A stretch of DNA of 64,000 bases from NCBI RefSeq assembly GCF_965118895.1, contig NZ_CBCPJJ010000001.1:1-64000 (forward strand), written 5' to 3'. This stretch comes from Rahnella inusitata_A (GTDB lineage Bacteria; Pseudomonadota; Gammaproteobacteria; Enterobacterales; Enterobacteriaceae). A program made the translations under genes and the position numbers. Positions within the stretch are counted from its first letter, which is position 1. Every line of letters begins with the position of its first letter. This document shows, piece by piece, positions 35,882-45,225 of this stretch. Below the pieces are notes generated by a model. It saw nothing but the letters and a program-made list of their open reading frames with translations, was not told the origin of the DNA and made no database searches.

Positions 35882-37249
35882 GTGATCAGCGTCTTCGATA
35901 TTTTCAAAATTGGTATTGGTCCTTCCAGTTCGCATACTGTTGGCCCGATGAAAGCCGGGAAAATATTTACTGATGAACTTATTTCTCTGGGTCATCTCGC
36001 ACAGACCACCCGCGTGGTGGTAGACGTTTACGGGTCTTTATCGTTGACCGGTAAAGGTCACCATACCGATCTGGCCATTATTATGGGGCTGGCCGGCAAT
36101 ATGCCGGACGACGTTGATATCGATGCGATCCCGGCGTTTATCCGTCAGGTGGAAACCACCGGACGTCTGATGTTGGGCAAGGGCGCAAAAGAGGTGGATT
36201 TCCCGGCCGGTTCCGGCATGAATTTCCACACCAGCAATTTGCCGCTTCACGAAAATGGCATGTCGATCAGTGCCTTTAACGGCGACGAGCTGCTGTACAC
36301 GCAAACCTATTATTCCATTGGCGGCGGCTTTATCGTCGAAGCCAGTAAATTCGGCCTGCAGGATGAAAACCCGGTAGTGCGTCCGTACCCGTTCCAGTCC
36401 GCCAGTGATTTGCAAAAGCATTGCATTGATACCGGCCTCTCGCTCTCGGCGCTGATGCTGCAAAACGAACTGGCGAGCCATTCCCGTGCACAAATCAGCG
36501 ATCACTTCGCGGCAATCTGGAACGTGATGAGTGAAGGCATTACGCGCGGCATTCACACCGAAGGGCTGCTGCCCGGTCCGATGAAAATCAACCGCCGCGC
36601 CGCCGCGCTGCGCCGCATTCTGGTGACGCAGGATAAAAATAACGTCGATCCGATGGGCGTCGTGGACTGGATCAACATGTACGCGATGGCGGTGAACGAA
36701 GAAAATGCCGCGGGCGGCCGCGTGGTTACTGCGCCGACCAACGGCGCATGCGGGATTATTCCTGCGGTGCTGACCTACTACGATCAGTTTATCCGCCCGA
36801 TAAGCCCTGATTCATACAGCCGTTTCTTCCTTGCCTCCGGCGCGGTCGGCATTCTGTTTAAAATGAACGCCTCGATTTCCGGCGCAGAAGTCGGTTGTCA
36901 GGGCGAAGTTGGCGTCGCCTGTTCGATGGCGGCGGCGGGTCTGACCGAACTGCTGGGCGGCAGCACCGCGCAGGTGTTTATGGCAGCGGAAATCGCTATG
37001 GAACATCATCTCGGGCTGACCTGCGATCCGCTGGCCGGACAAGTTCAGGTGCCGTGCATCGAACGCAATGCGATCTCTGCCGTGAAAGCGGTGAACGCCT
37101 CGCGCATGGCATTGCGCCGCACCAGCGAACCGCGCGTGTGCCTCGATAAAGTCATCGAAACCATGTACGAAACCGGCAAAGATATGAACTCCAAGTATCG
37201 CGAAACGTCCACTGGCGGCCTGGCAATTAAAGTCCTCGCCTGTAACTGA
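35882..37249 (+). CDS. sdaB: L-serine dehydratase SdaB
   Basis: Iron-sulfur enzyme that deaminates L-serine to pyruvate and ammonia. 455 aa from GTG 35882, exactly the E. coli length, with GGAG 6 nt before the GTG; the ATG 35870 start would add four residues with no counterpart. Typical blocks: FKIGIGPSSSHTVGPMKAG at the N-terminus, CGIIPAVL and the C-terminal GLTCDPLAGQVQVPCIERN with the cluster cysteines. Second gene of sdaCB. Confidence 0.95.
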   Translation: MISVFDIFKIGIGPSSSHTVGPMKAGKIFTDELISLGHLAQTTRVVVDVYGSLSLTGKGHHTDLAIIMGLAGNMPDDVDIDAIPAFIRQVETTGRLMLGKGAKEVDFPAGSGMNFHTSNLPLHENGMSISAFNGDELLYTQTYYSIGGGFIVEASKFGLQDENPVVRPYPFQSASDLQKHCIDTGLSLSALMLQNELASHSRAQISDHFAAIWNVMSEGITRGIHTEGLLPGPMKINRRAAALRRILVTQDKNNVDPMGVVDWINMYAMAVNEENAAGGRVVTAPTNGACGIIPAVLTYYDQFIRPISPDSYSRFFLASGAVGILFKMNASISGAEVGCQGEVGVACSMAAAGLTELLGGSTAQVFMAAEIAMEHHLGLTCDPLAGQVQVPCIERNAISAVKAVNASRMALRRTSEPRVCLDKVIETMYETGKDMNSKYRETSTGGLAIKVLACN

Positions 37250-37270
37250 TTCTTTCCTCTTCATTTCCGA

Positions 37271-37290
37271 AAAGGCGGGAAACCGCCTTT
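37271..37290 (+). terminator. hairpin after sdaB
   Basis: AAAGGCGG-GAAA-CCGCCTTT, an 8-bp stem with a stable GNRA loop, 22 nt after the stop. The T-run is broken by C residues, so termination may be partial. Confidence 0.6.
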
Positions 37291-37393
37291 CTCGTCTCCT
37301 TCCCGATTTTTCTCCTGTGCTATGTTTTGGTTATCAAAAAATTTATGTAGTCCCTCAAAACACCTGGAAAACAGTTAAAAGGAAACGTCCGGC

Positions 37394-39046
37394 ATGTCTA
37401 AATTTTTCATGAATGACCGCAAGACTCTGATTAACGATGTTATCGAAGGGGTGATCCTGGCCTCTCCCTACAAAAATCTGGCGAAGCTGGACGTCGATCC
37501 GGCGATCCGCGTCGTGGTGCGCCGCGACTGGGATAAGAAAAAAGTCGCCTTGATCTCCGGCGGCGGCTCCGGCCACGAACCGGCGCACGTCGGATTCGTC
37601 GGCAAAGGAATGCTGACCGCCGCGGTCTGCGGCGAAGTGTTTGCCTCGCCGAGCGTCGATGCGGTGCTGAACGCGATTGTGGCGGTGACCGGTAAAGCGG
37701 GCTGTCTGCTGATCGTCAAAAACTACACCGGCGACCGGCTGAATTTCGGGCTGGCGGCGGAGAAAGCCAAAGGCATGGGGTATGACGTCGAACTGGTGAT
37801 GGTCTCAGACGATATTTCCTTGCCGGACAACAAACAGCCGCGCGGCATCGCCGGTACGGTGCTGGTGCACAAAATCGCCGGCTACGCCGCCGAGCAGGGA
37901 AAATCCCTGAAAGAGGTCACCAAAATCGCGCAGCAGGCGATTGATGCCACTGCCAGCATGGGCGTGGCGATGGCCGGTTGCAGCCTGCCGGGCGGCGGCG
38001 AAGATGAAGAAGAACAGCGTATCGAATCAGGCCATGTCGAGCTGGGTCTGGGCATTCACGGCGAGCCAGGCGTGTCGAAGATGAAAACCCAGAACAGCAA
38101 AAAAGTGGTGGATACGCTGGTTGAAAAGCTTCAGGCACATGTGAAGAAATCCGACAAACTGGCGGTACTAATCAATAACCTCGGCGGTGTTTCTCCGCTG
38201 GAGATGAGTCAGCTGACCAAAGAAGTGGTGCATTCGGCGCTCGGCGGTTCGATCCGTTATCTGATAGGCCCCGCGTCGCTGGTCAGTGCGCTGGATATGA
38301 AAGGTTTCTCTCTGTCGGTAATTGCGCTCAAAGGCGGTATTGAAGAAGCGTTGCTGGCAGACGTTGAAGCGTCCGGCTGGCAGCCTCTGGTTAAATTGGA
38401 AAAACTGGCGAGGAAGAAAGGCAAGAAAATCAGCGAGAAGAAAACCGCTAAAGCCTCTTCGAACGCGCAAGTCAGCAAAATTGTCGAAACTATTACCCAG
38501 ACACTTTCCGAACTGGAAGATGAGCTGAACAAGCTCGATGCCAAAGTCGGCGACGGCGATACCGGTTCGACCTTTGCCACCGGCGCGCGCGATATTCAGA
38601 AACAGAACAAAGCCAAAAAACTGCCGCTCAATAATGTAGCGGATCTGCTTGGCGTGATCGGCGATCGTCTGGCGGTAGTGATGGGCGGATCGAGCGGCGT
38701 GCTGATGTCGATCTTCTTTACCGCTGCCGGTAAGAAATTCGAAGAAGGCGAAAAATTGCCGAAAGCGTTGCTGTTTGGTCTTGAACGCATGAAGCACTAC
38801 GGCGGCGCCGATCTCGGCGATCGTACGATGATCGATGCGCTGCAACCGGCTCTGGAAGCACTGGGCAAAAAAGATGCCCTGAAAGGCGCGGCCAAAGCAG
38901 CAGCCAAAGGCGCGAAAGACACGGCCAGCATGAAGAAAGCCAATGCCGGACGTTCGTCATACCTCAGCAGTGACAGCCTGAAAGGCGTGAAAGATCCGGG
39001 CGCCGTGGCGGTCGAAAAAGTCTTCGAGGCACTGGCGAAAAAATAG
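37394..39046 (+). CDS. dhaK: ATP-dependent dihydroxyacetone kinase (single-chain, DhaK-DhaL fusion)
   Basis: Phosphorylates dihydroxyacetone with ATP to DHAP. 550 aa, like the Citrobacter enzyme (552). The N-terminal DhaK domain (about 1-330) holds the nucleotide/substrate loop SGGGSGHEPAH and the substrate-binding His222 in GIHGEPG. The C-terminal DhaL domain (about 350-550) has the Mg-ATP site DGDTG (387-391). E. coli uses a PTS-linked three-subunit kinase instead. The linker (about 337-360) is rich in Lys/Ala. The gene stands alone between sdaB and ygiQ with its own terminator. Confidence 0.93.
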   Translation: MSKFFMNDRKTLINDVIEGVILASPYKNLAKLDVDPAIRVVVRRDWDKKKVALISGGGSGHEPAHVGFVGKGMLTAAVCGEVFASPSVDAVLNAIVAVTGKAGCLLIVKNYTGDRLNFGLAAEKAKGMGYDVELVMVSDDISLPDNKQPRGIAGTVLVHKIAGYAAEQGKSLKEVTKIAQQAIDATASMGVAMAGCSLPGGGEDEEEQRIESGHVELGLGIHGEPGVSKMKTQNSKKVVDTLVEKLQAHVKKSDKLAVLINNLGGVSPLEMSQLTKEVVHSALGGSIRYLIGPASLVSALDMKGFSLSVIALKGGIEEALLADVEASGWQPLVKLEKLARKKGKKISEKKTAKASSNAQVSKIVETITQTLSELEDELNKLDAKVGDGDTGSTFATGARDIQKQNKAKKLPLNNVADLLGVIGDRLAVVMGGSSGVLMSIFFTAAGKKFEEGEKLPKALLFGLERMKHYGGADLGDRTMIDALQPALEALGKKDALKGAAKAAAKGAKDTASMKKANAGRSSYLSSDSLKGVKDPGAVAVEKVFEALAKK

Positions 39047-39077
39047 CATTCGGATGACAGCGCTTTGGTGAATAAAC

Positions 39078-39111
39078 AAAAGGCCTGCGGGGAAACCGGC
39101 AGGCCTTTTTT
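39078..39111 (+). terminator. terminator of the dihydroxyacetone kinase gene
   Basis: AAAAGGCCTGC/GCAGGCCTTTT stem plus inner GG/CC pairs, followed by a T-run. Confidence 0.9.
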
Positions 39112-39224
39112 TGTATATATCGCAGAATTGATCTAAAACAATTTTAGGTCATTTGCTCGCCCACCACTGAGGCCATACCCGTATAATTTGCGGCCAATTA
39201 TTTGCCGCCGAACGAAGACCTTTT

Positions 39225-41462
39225 ATGCCAATCAGCCTGATCCAACCCGAACGCACTCTGTTTTCTTACCCGCGTTACTGGGCCGAATGCTACGGTACTG
39301 CGCCGTTTTTCCCGATGACCCGCGAAGAAATGGATCACCTCGGCTGGGACAGCTGTGATGTTATCGTGGTGACCGGTGATGCGTATGTCGATCACCCGAG
39401 TTTCGGTATGGCGATCGTTGGCCGTATGCTGGAAGCGCAGGGTTTTCGTGTCGGGATCATCGCGCAGCCGGACTGGAGCAACAAAGACGATTTTATGCGG
39501 CTGGGAAAACCGAATCTGTTCTACGGCGTGACCGCAGGAAACATGGATTCAATGATCAACCGCTACACTGCTGACCGCAAACTGCGCCACGACGATGCCT
39601 ATACGCCAAACAACGTGGGCGGCAAGCGTCCGGATCGCGCCACGCTGGTCTATACGCAGCGCTGCAAAGAGGCGTTCAGCGATGTGCCGGTGCTGCTCGG
39701 TGGCATCGAAGCCAGCCTGCGCCGCATCGCGCATTACGATTACTGGTCAGATACCGTTCGCCGCTCGGTGCTGGTGGATTCCAAAGCTGACATGCTGATT
39801 TACGGCAACGGCGAGCGTCCGCTGGTGGAAGTCGCGCACCGTCTGGCGGCAGGCGAGGCCATTACCGATATTCACGACGTGCGTAATACCGCCGTGATGC
39901 GTAAAACGGCGCTGGTCGGCTGGAGCGGGGTGGATTCCACGCGGCTGGATAAACCGGGTCGCATCGAACCTATCATGAATCCGTACGGTGAAGATTTACC
40001 CTGTTCAGAAGGTGAACTGCCCGCGCCAGACGCGCCGCAGCCGGTGACCGTGCGTGCGCCGAAACCCAAGCCGTGGGAGAAAACGTACGTCCTGCTGCCG
40101 TCATTTGAAAAAGTGAAGGCCGACAAAGTGCTCTATGCGCACACCTCGCGGATTCTGCATCACGAAACCAACCCTGGCTGTGCACGGGCATTGATGCAAA
40201 AACATGGCGATCGTTACGTGTGGATCAACCCGCCGGCGATCCCGTTATCCACCGAAGAGATGGACGAAGTGTTTGCACTGCCGTTCCAGCGCGTGCCACA
40301 TCCGTCTTACGGCAAGGCGACCATTCCGGCGTATGACATGATCCGTTTTTCGATCAATATCATGCGTGGCTGCTATGGCGGCTGTTCGTTTTGCTCGATC
40401 ACTGAGCACGAAGGGCGGATCATTCAGAGCCGATCCGAAGAGTCGATCGTCCGTGAAATCGAAGAGATCCGCGATAATGTGCCGGGATTTACCGGCGTGA
40501 TTTCCGATCTCGGCGGGCCGACCGCCAACATGTATATGCTGCGCTGCCAGTCGCCGAAAGCCGAGCAAAGCTGCCGCCGCGCCTCCTGCGTGTATCCGGA
40601 AATTTGTACGCACATGGACACCAACCATGAGCCGACCATCAATCTTTACCGCCGTACCCGCAGCCTGAAGGGCATCAAGAAAATCCTGATCGCATCGGGC
40701 GTGCGTTACGATCTGGCGGTGGAAGATCCACGCTATATCAAGGAGCTGGCTGAACATCACGTAGGTGGATATCTGAAGATCGCGCCGGAGCATACTGAAA
40801 CCGGGCCGCTGTCGAAGATGATGAAACCGGGCATGGGCAGCTACTACCGCTTCAAGGAGCTGTTCGACAGCTATTCGAAACAGGCGGGTAAAGAACAGTA
40901 CCTGATCCCGTATTTTATCTCGGCGCATCCGGGCACGCGCACCGAAGATATGATCAATCTGGCGCTGTGGCTGAAGCAGAACCGCTTCCGTCTTGATCAG
41001 GTACAGAACTTTTATCCGTCGCCGCTCGCCAGCGCGACCACCATGTATTACAGCGGCAAAAATCCACTCAACAAAGTGGATTACAAAAGCGAAGACGTCG
41101 TAGTGCCGAAGGGCGATCGTCAGCGCCGGTTGCACAAAGCGTTACTGCGTTATCACGATCCGGTGAACTGGCCGGTGATCCGCGAAGCGCTGACAGCCAT
41201 GGGAATGCGTCGTCTGATCGGCGTTCGCCCGGATTGCCTGGTGCCGCCGGATGGTTTTGATCCGCGATTTGCTCCGCCGCGCTCGGGGATCGCACGGCCT
41301 GCGACTACCCGTTTTACGGCGTCGAAAGCACAGAATCCGGGAACGGGAAAAGGGAAACCAGAGGCGTCACGTGCGGGTAAAAAACCGGTCGCGGCCGGAA
41401 AACCGGCCGCGCAGGGAAAAGGCGCAAATCGAAGCGTTAATCGAGGTAAAAGACCGGTTTAA
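39225..41462 (+). CDS. ygiQ: radical SAM protein YgiQ (UPF0313)
   Basis: 745-aa radical SAM enzyme of unknown substrate. The N-terminal part is the YgiQ-specific domain. The iron-sulfur site is CYGGCSFC (Cys383, 387, 390) within MRGCYGGCSFCSITEHEGR. A second cysteine cluster (CRRASCVYPEIC) follows and fits the DUF3362-type C-terminal region. The tail (about 700-745) is a Lys/Ala/Gly-rich basic stretch, probably disordered. Its 3' end overlaps the convergent rhaM by 26 nt. Confidence 0.92.
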   Translation: MPISLIQPERTLFSYPRYWAECYGTAPFFPMTREEMDHLGWDSCDVIVVTGDAYVDHPSFGMAIVGRMLEAQGFRVGIIAQPDWSNKDDFMRLGKPNLFYGVTAGNMDSMINRYTADRKLRHDDAYTPNNVGGKRPDRATLVYTQRCKEAFSDVPVLLGGIEASLRRIAHYDYWSDTVRRSVLVDSKADMLIYGNGERPLVEVAHRLAAGEAITDIHDVRNTAVMRKTALVGWSGVDSTRLDKPGRIEPIMNPYGEDLPCSEGELPAPDAPQPVTVRAPKPKPWEKTYVLLPSFEKVKADKVLYAHTSRILHHETNPGCARALMQKHGDRYVWINPPAIPLSTEEMDEVFALPFQRVPHPSYGKATIPAYDMIRFSINIMRGCYGGCSFCSITEHEGRIIQSRSEESIVREIEEIRDNVPGFTGVISDLGGPTANMYMLRCQSPKAEQSCRRASCVYPEICTHMDTNHEPTINLYRRTRSLKGIKKILIASGVRYDLAVEDPRYIKELAEHHVGGYLKIAPEHTETGPLSKMMKPGMGSYYRFKELFDSYSKQAGKEQYLIPYFISAHPGTRTEDMINLALWLKQNRFRLDQVQNFYPSPLASATTMYYSGKNPLNKVDYKSEDVVVPKGDRQRRLHKALLRYHDPVNWPVIREALTAMGMRRLIGVRPDCLVPPDGFDPRFAPPRSGIARPATTRFTASKAQNPGTGKGKPEASRAGKKPVAAGKPAAQGKGANRSVNRGKRPV

Positions 41463-41751
41463 GATCGCTGCTTATCGGGCTGTTATCGGCATTGGCAGGC
41501 ATCACGTCTGCCATATGCTTCCACCACTGCTGGCAGATATCCGTTTTCGCCACCGCATCCCATCTCTCTTCTGATTCGATTTCGACATAGCCAAACAGCA
41601 AATTACGTTTTTCATCGAGAAAAATACTGTAGTGATGCGCGCCGTGGGCTTTCAGGGTTTCCGCCAGTTCCGGCCAGATCGGAGAATGCCGACGCTGATA
41701 TTCAGCATGCGCATTCGGGTTGATCTGCATAACGAAGGATTTACGGATCAT
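41437..41751 (-). CDS. rhaM: L-rhamnose mutarotase
   Basis: Interconverts alpha and beta anomers of L-rhamnose, speeding entry into catabolism. 104 aa, the same as E. coli RhaM. Ferredoxin-like fold; His and Tyr/Trp residues of the active site lie in AHHYSIFLD and WWKHMADVM. Last gene of the minus-strand rhamnose operon. Its 3' end overlaps ygiQ by 26 nt in the opposite direction, so transcription from both sides collides here. Confidence 0.93.
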   Translation of the reverse strand: MIRKSFVMQINPNAHAEYQRRHSPIWPELAETLKAHGAHHYSIFLDEKRNLLFGYVEIESEERWDAVAKTDICQQWWKHMADVMPANADNSPISSDLKPVFYLD

Positions 41752-41770
41752 ATTTGCTCCTGGTTGGACT

Positions 41771-41798
41771 GCTCCTCCCCCTTCGCAGGGGGAGGAGC
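41771..41798 (-). other. intercistronic GC-rich hairpin before rhaM
   Basis: Perfect 11-bp stem GCTCCTCCCCC/GGGGGAGGAGC with a 6-nt loop, between the lactaldehyde reductase gene and rhaM. On the minus strand the T-run precedes rather than follows it, so it is not a classic terminator for the operon. Confidence 0.7.
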
Positions 41799-41805
41799 AA
41801 AAAAA

Positions 41806-42954
41806 TTACATCGCTTTCAAATATAGCTCACGCACTTCTTCCCGCGTTGGTGTTCTTGGATTGCACGGCAGGCACGGGTCGGCCAGCGCTTTATCGAGCC
41901 AGTTTTCGATATCCGCTTCCACAATTCCCAGCTCCCTGAAACCGCATGGGATCCCTACGCGTTTAGACAATGCACGGATAGCCTCGACCGCCCCGATGCT
42001 GGCCTGCGTTTCGCTGATACTTTGCGTATGTACGCCCATCGCGCGGGCAATATCGGCAAAGCGCTGCGGTGCGCACGCACGGTTAAACTCTTCTACCACC
42101 GGCAGCAAAATGGCATTGCAAACGCCGTGCGGCAGGTTGTGCGTCGCCCCCGGCTGATGCGCCATCGCGTGAACTAACCCCAGACCAGCGCTGTTAAACG
42201 CCATGCCCGCCAGGTATTGTCCCTGCGCCATTTTTTCGCGTGCTTCGATGTCATCACCGTGCTCGACCGCTTTCGGCAGCCATTGGGTGATGGTCGAAAT
42301 CGCCGCCAGTGCCGTCGGGTCAGTCAGCGGATGTGCACCGACAGAGACATAAGCTTCGATAGCGTGGGTAAGCGCATCCATACCCGTCGCGGCGGTTACG
42401 TCCGCCGGGATCTTGAGCATAATCGACGGATCGTCCACCGCGATATCCGGGATCAGACTGACGTCGATAATGACTTCTTTCACCTGACGCTGGCTGTCGA
42501 TGATCACCGCATTGCTGGTGAGTTCGGCGGCTGTCCCGGCGGTCGTGTTGATCGCCACCAGAAAGACGCCCGGCCTGGTGACGTTTCCAACACCGGAATA
42601 GCGCGTGACCGGTCCCGGATTGGCGGTCAGAATTTTGATGCCTTTGGCGGTATCAATCGGGCTGCCGCCGCCGAAGGCGATCAGATAATCACAGTGATTT
42701 TCGCGATACAGGCGGAAACCTTCATCGACAATTTCTGAGGTTGGATTGGGAACGACCCCACCGAAGAGCGCGTAAGGTAACCCGACATTTTTGAGTGCGG
42801 AGAATAAGCCATCGAGCAGACCGAGTTCGACTAACTGACCGTCGGTGACGATCAGCGCTTTGCCGTGATCTTTGTTCGCCAGCATCGCCACCATATCGTC
42901 GATTGCGCCCTGGCCGTGAAGGCTGATTTTAGGAAGTGCCAACATAAAACTCAT
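41806..42954 (-). CDS. fucO: lactaldehyde reductase (iron-dependent group III alcohol dehydrogenase)
   Basis: Reduces L-lactaldehyde, the product of rhamnulose-phosphate aldolase, to 1,2-propanediol with NADH when oxygen is short. 382 aa from ATG 42954 (E. coli FucO 382-383), with GAGGG about 7 nt upstream; the longer frame is rejected. NAD-binding GGGSPIDTAKG, and metal-binding His residues in HAMAHQPGATHNLPHG. In E. coli the enzyme is encoded in the fucose operon; here the copy sits between rhaD and rhaM. The name rhaO is used for such copies. Confidence 0.9.
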   Translation of the reverse strand: MSFMLALPKISLHGQGAIDDMVAMLANKDHGKALIVTDGQLVELGLLDGLFSALKNVGLPYALFGGVVPNPTSEIVDEGFRLYRENHCDYLIAFGGGSPIDTAKGIKILTANPGPVTRYSGVGNVTRPGVFLVAINTTAGTAAELTSNAVIIDSQRQVKEVIIDVSLIPDIAVDDPSIMLKIPADVTAATGMDALTHAIEAYVSVGAHPLTDPTALAAISTITQWLPKAVEHGDDIEAREKMAQGQYLAGMAFNSAGLGLVHAMAHQPGATHNLPHGVCNAILLPVVEEFNRACAPQRFADIARAMGVHTQSISETQASIGAVEAIRALSKRVGIPCGFRELGIVEADIENWLDKALADPCLPCNPRTPTREEVRELYLKAM

Positions 42955-43028
42955 AAAAATCCCTCTGTGAGTAAATAGAACTGATGTTCTGTGTGGCGAT
43001 GCTCCAGGGTCTTTGCCAGTTCTTGCTA

Positions 43029-43053
43029 CGGGGAACATCCTTTGTTCCCCGTG
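43029..43053 (-). other. intercistronic hairpin between rhaD and the lactaldehyde reductase gene
   Basis: Perfect 10-bp stem ACGGGGAACA/TGTTCCCCGT with a 5-nt loop, no T-run. Likely processing or stability element. Confidence 0.7.
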
Positions 43054-43088
43054 CAGGATTTATATTTTCCGGAGCAGGATCCGCCGGA

Positions 43089-43913
43089 TCAGGCTTTTAA
43101 TGCCGCTTCGAAAGGGGTGACGTCAAAACGTTTGCCGAGGGCAATCAGTTCATCGGTCTGGATAGTCTGTTTCATGCCGCCCATGGAGATCACTTTAACT
43201 AGAATCTCCGCGGATTTTTCGGCGGTATCGATCAGGCCAAAAGCATCGTCGAGCGTCGGGCCGCAGCCGAAGATGCCGTGGAACGCCCACAACACCAGAC
43301 TGTGATGCTGCATCTGATCGGAGGTCGCCGCGCCGATGCCGTCGGTGCCCGGCACCATCCACGGCACAATGCCGACGCCGTCCGGGAATACCACCAGACA
43401 TTCGGTGCTGCATTCCCACAGCTTGCGGGTGATCTTGGCGCTGTCGAGTTCCAGCACGTAGGTCAGTGCGATCAGGTTGGTGGCGTGGCAGTGCATGATC
43501 ACGCGATCCTGACCTTGGGTGACGCGTTTACGCACCGCGTGAGATTGCAGATGTGACGCCAGTTCTGACGTTGGTAATCCGCCGGCGGTCAGCCCCCAAA
43601 GGATGTTGTAGCTGGCGCCTTTGTCATCGAGCTGGATAACTGTCAGCGCTTCGGAAGGAGCGAGTTGCACATTGCGAAAGAACTTACCGGAACCGGTCAC
43701 GATAAAGTATTCGTTTGCCAGATCCGGCGCGTGCTGCGTCAGTTCAACGCGGCGCGGCTGGGCATAAAAATCATTTTTGTATGGGGCCACGTCTTCCGGC
43801 AACAGACGCATGCTGACGTTACCGCCGTTGCGCTCATCCCAACCTTTCAGCCACATATCGGTGGTCGCTTTGACCATGCCTTGTACAAACCACGAGCTAA
43901 ACAATGTTTTCAT
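43089..43913 (-). CDS. rhaD: rhamnulose-1-phosphate aldolase
   Basis: Class II zinc aldolase that splits L-rhamnulose 1-phosphate into DHAP and L-lactaldehyde. 274 aa from ATG 43913 (E. coli 274), with AGGAA about 8 nt upstream; the frame extends further but overlaps rhaA. The zinc histidines are visible in HCHATNL and WAFHGIF. The RNGGNVSMRL stretch is the phosphate-binding region. Third gene of rhaBAD. Confidence 0.95.
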   Translation of the reverse strand: MKTLFSSWFVQGMVKATTDMWLKGWDERNGGNVSMRLLPEDVAPYKNDFYAQPRRVELTQHAPDLANEYFIVTGSGKFFRNVQLAPSEALTVIQLDDKGASYNILWGLTAGGLPTSELASHLQSHAVRKRVTQGQDRVIMHCHATNLIALTYVLELDSAKITRKLWECSTECLVVFPDGVGIVPWMVPGTDGIGAATSDQMQHHSLVLWAFHGIFGCGPTLDDAFGLIDTAEKSAEILVKVISMGGMKQTIQTDELIALGKRFDVTPFEAALKA

Positions 43914-43968
43914 CTGAACTTTCCTGCAAATAAGGTGAATGCGTTTCGGCGTTGCGATAAGGCATGGA

Positions 43969-45225
43969 TCAGCGTTTTGACAGCACGCTGGTTTCATAAT
44001 GGCGGACGGCATCCAGCCACTGACCGCCGACCGGCACGTCGTGGCGCTGGCAATACATGTCCCAGACTGCCTGCCACGGCAGCGATTTTTGTTCTTCCAG
44101 AAGCGCCAGGCGTGCGGTGTAGTCGCCTTCCACTTCCAGTTTTTTCAGTAAATCAGTCGGCTCAAGCAGGGCTTTGAGCAGCGCTTTTTTCATGTTGCGT
44201 GTGCCGATCACCCAGGCGGCGATGCGGTTTATCGAGGCGTCGAAGAAATCCAGCCCGATGTGAACGCGGTCGAACAGGTTATGGCGCACGATTTCGCTGG
44301 CGATAGCCTGCGTTTCATCATCGAGCAGCACGACGTGATCGCTGTCCCAGCGCACCGGGCGGCTGACGTGCAGCAACAGACGTGGCACATACAGCATCGC
44401 GGCAGAAATTTTGTCGGAGATGACTTCGGTCGGATGGAAATGGCCTGCATCGAGGCACAGTGCGGTGCCACGGCTGGCGGCGTAGCCAAGATAGAATTCG
44501 TTGGAGCCAACGGTGTAGCTTTCCGAACCGATGCCAAACAGCTTACTTTCGACGGCGTCGATGTGTTCGCTGAGATCAAACTTCTCGGCAATCACTTCAT
44601 CCAGCGCGCTCATCAGGCGCTGGCGCGGAGCCAGACGGTCGACGGTGACGTCTTTCATGCCGTCCGGCACCCAGATGTTCATCACCGACGGCGTGCCCAG
44701 TGCGCGGCCAAACGAGGCGGAGACGCGGCGGCTGGCCTGACAATGTTCGATCCAGAACTGGCGTACTTGCGGATTGGCGCTCGACAGCGTGAATCCGTCG
44801 GCGCTCATCGGATGCGAGAAGCACGAGGGGTTGAAATCCAGACCCAACTTGTTCTTCTTCGCCCAGTCTACCCAGCCGGTAAAATGTTTCGGTTCGATTT
44901 CATTGCGTGCAACGGGTTTGTCGGATTCAAGATAAATGGCGTGCAGGTTCAGGCGGTTAGGGCCGGGGATCATGGAGATCGCCAGTTCTAAATCGGCGCG
45001 CAGCTGCTGCGCGTTTCGCGCTTTGCCGGGGTAGTTGCCGGTGGCCTGGATCCCGCCGGTCAGCCCGCCTTCCGGGTTCTCAAATCCCGCGACGTCATCC
45101 CCCTGCCAGCAATGAATGGAAACCGGCAGGGTATCGAGTTGTTTGATTGCGGCTTCGGCATCAATGCCCAGCTGCGCAAAGCGTTCTTTAGCAAGCGTCC
45201 ATGCGTGATCGATTGATGAAGTCAT
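43969..45225 (-). CDS. rhaA: L-rhamnose isomerase
   Basis: Metal-dependent isomerase converting L-rhamnose to L-rhamnulose. 418 aa (E. coli 419). Family blocks VSIHCWQGDDVAGFE near the N-terminus and DAGHFHPTE (metal site, about 268) are present. Its start overlaps the rhaB stop by 4 nt (ATGA). Second gene of the operon. Confidence 0.96.
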   Translation of the reverse strand: MTSSIDHAWTLAKERFAQLGIDAEAAIKQLDTLPVSIHCWQGDDVAGFENPEGGLTGGIQATGNYPGKARNAQQLRADLELAISMIPGPNRLNLHAIYLESDKPVARNEIEPKHFTGWVDWAKKNKLGLDFNPSCFSHPMSADGFTLSSANPQVRQFWIEHCQASRRVSASFGRALGTPSVMNIWVPDGMKDVTVDRLAPRQRLMSALDEVIAEKFDLSEHIDAVESKLFGIGSESYTVGSNEFYLGYAASRGTALCLDAGHFHPTEVISDKISAAMLYVPRLLLHVSRPVRWDSDHVVLLDDETQAIASEIVRHNLFDRVHIGLDFFDASINRIAAWVIGTRNMKKALLKALLEPTDLLKKLEVEGDYTARLALLEEQKSLPWQAVWDMYCQRHDVPVGGQWLDAVRHYETSVLSKR

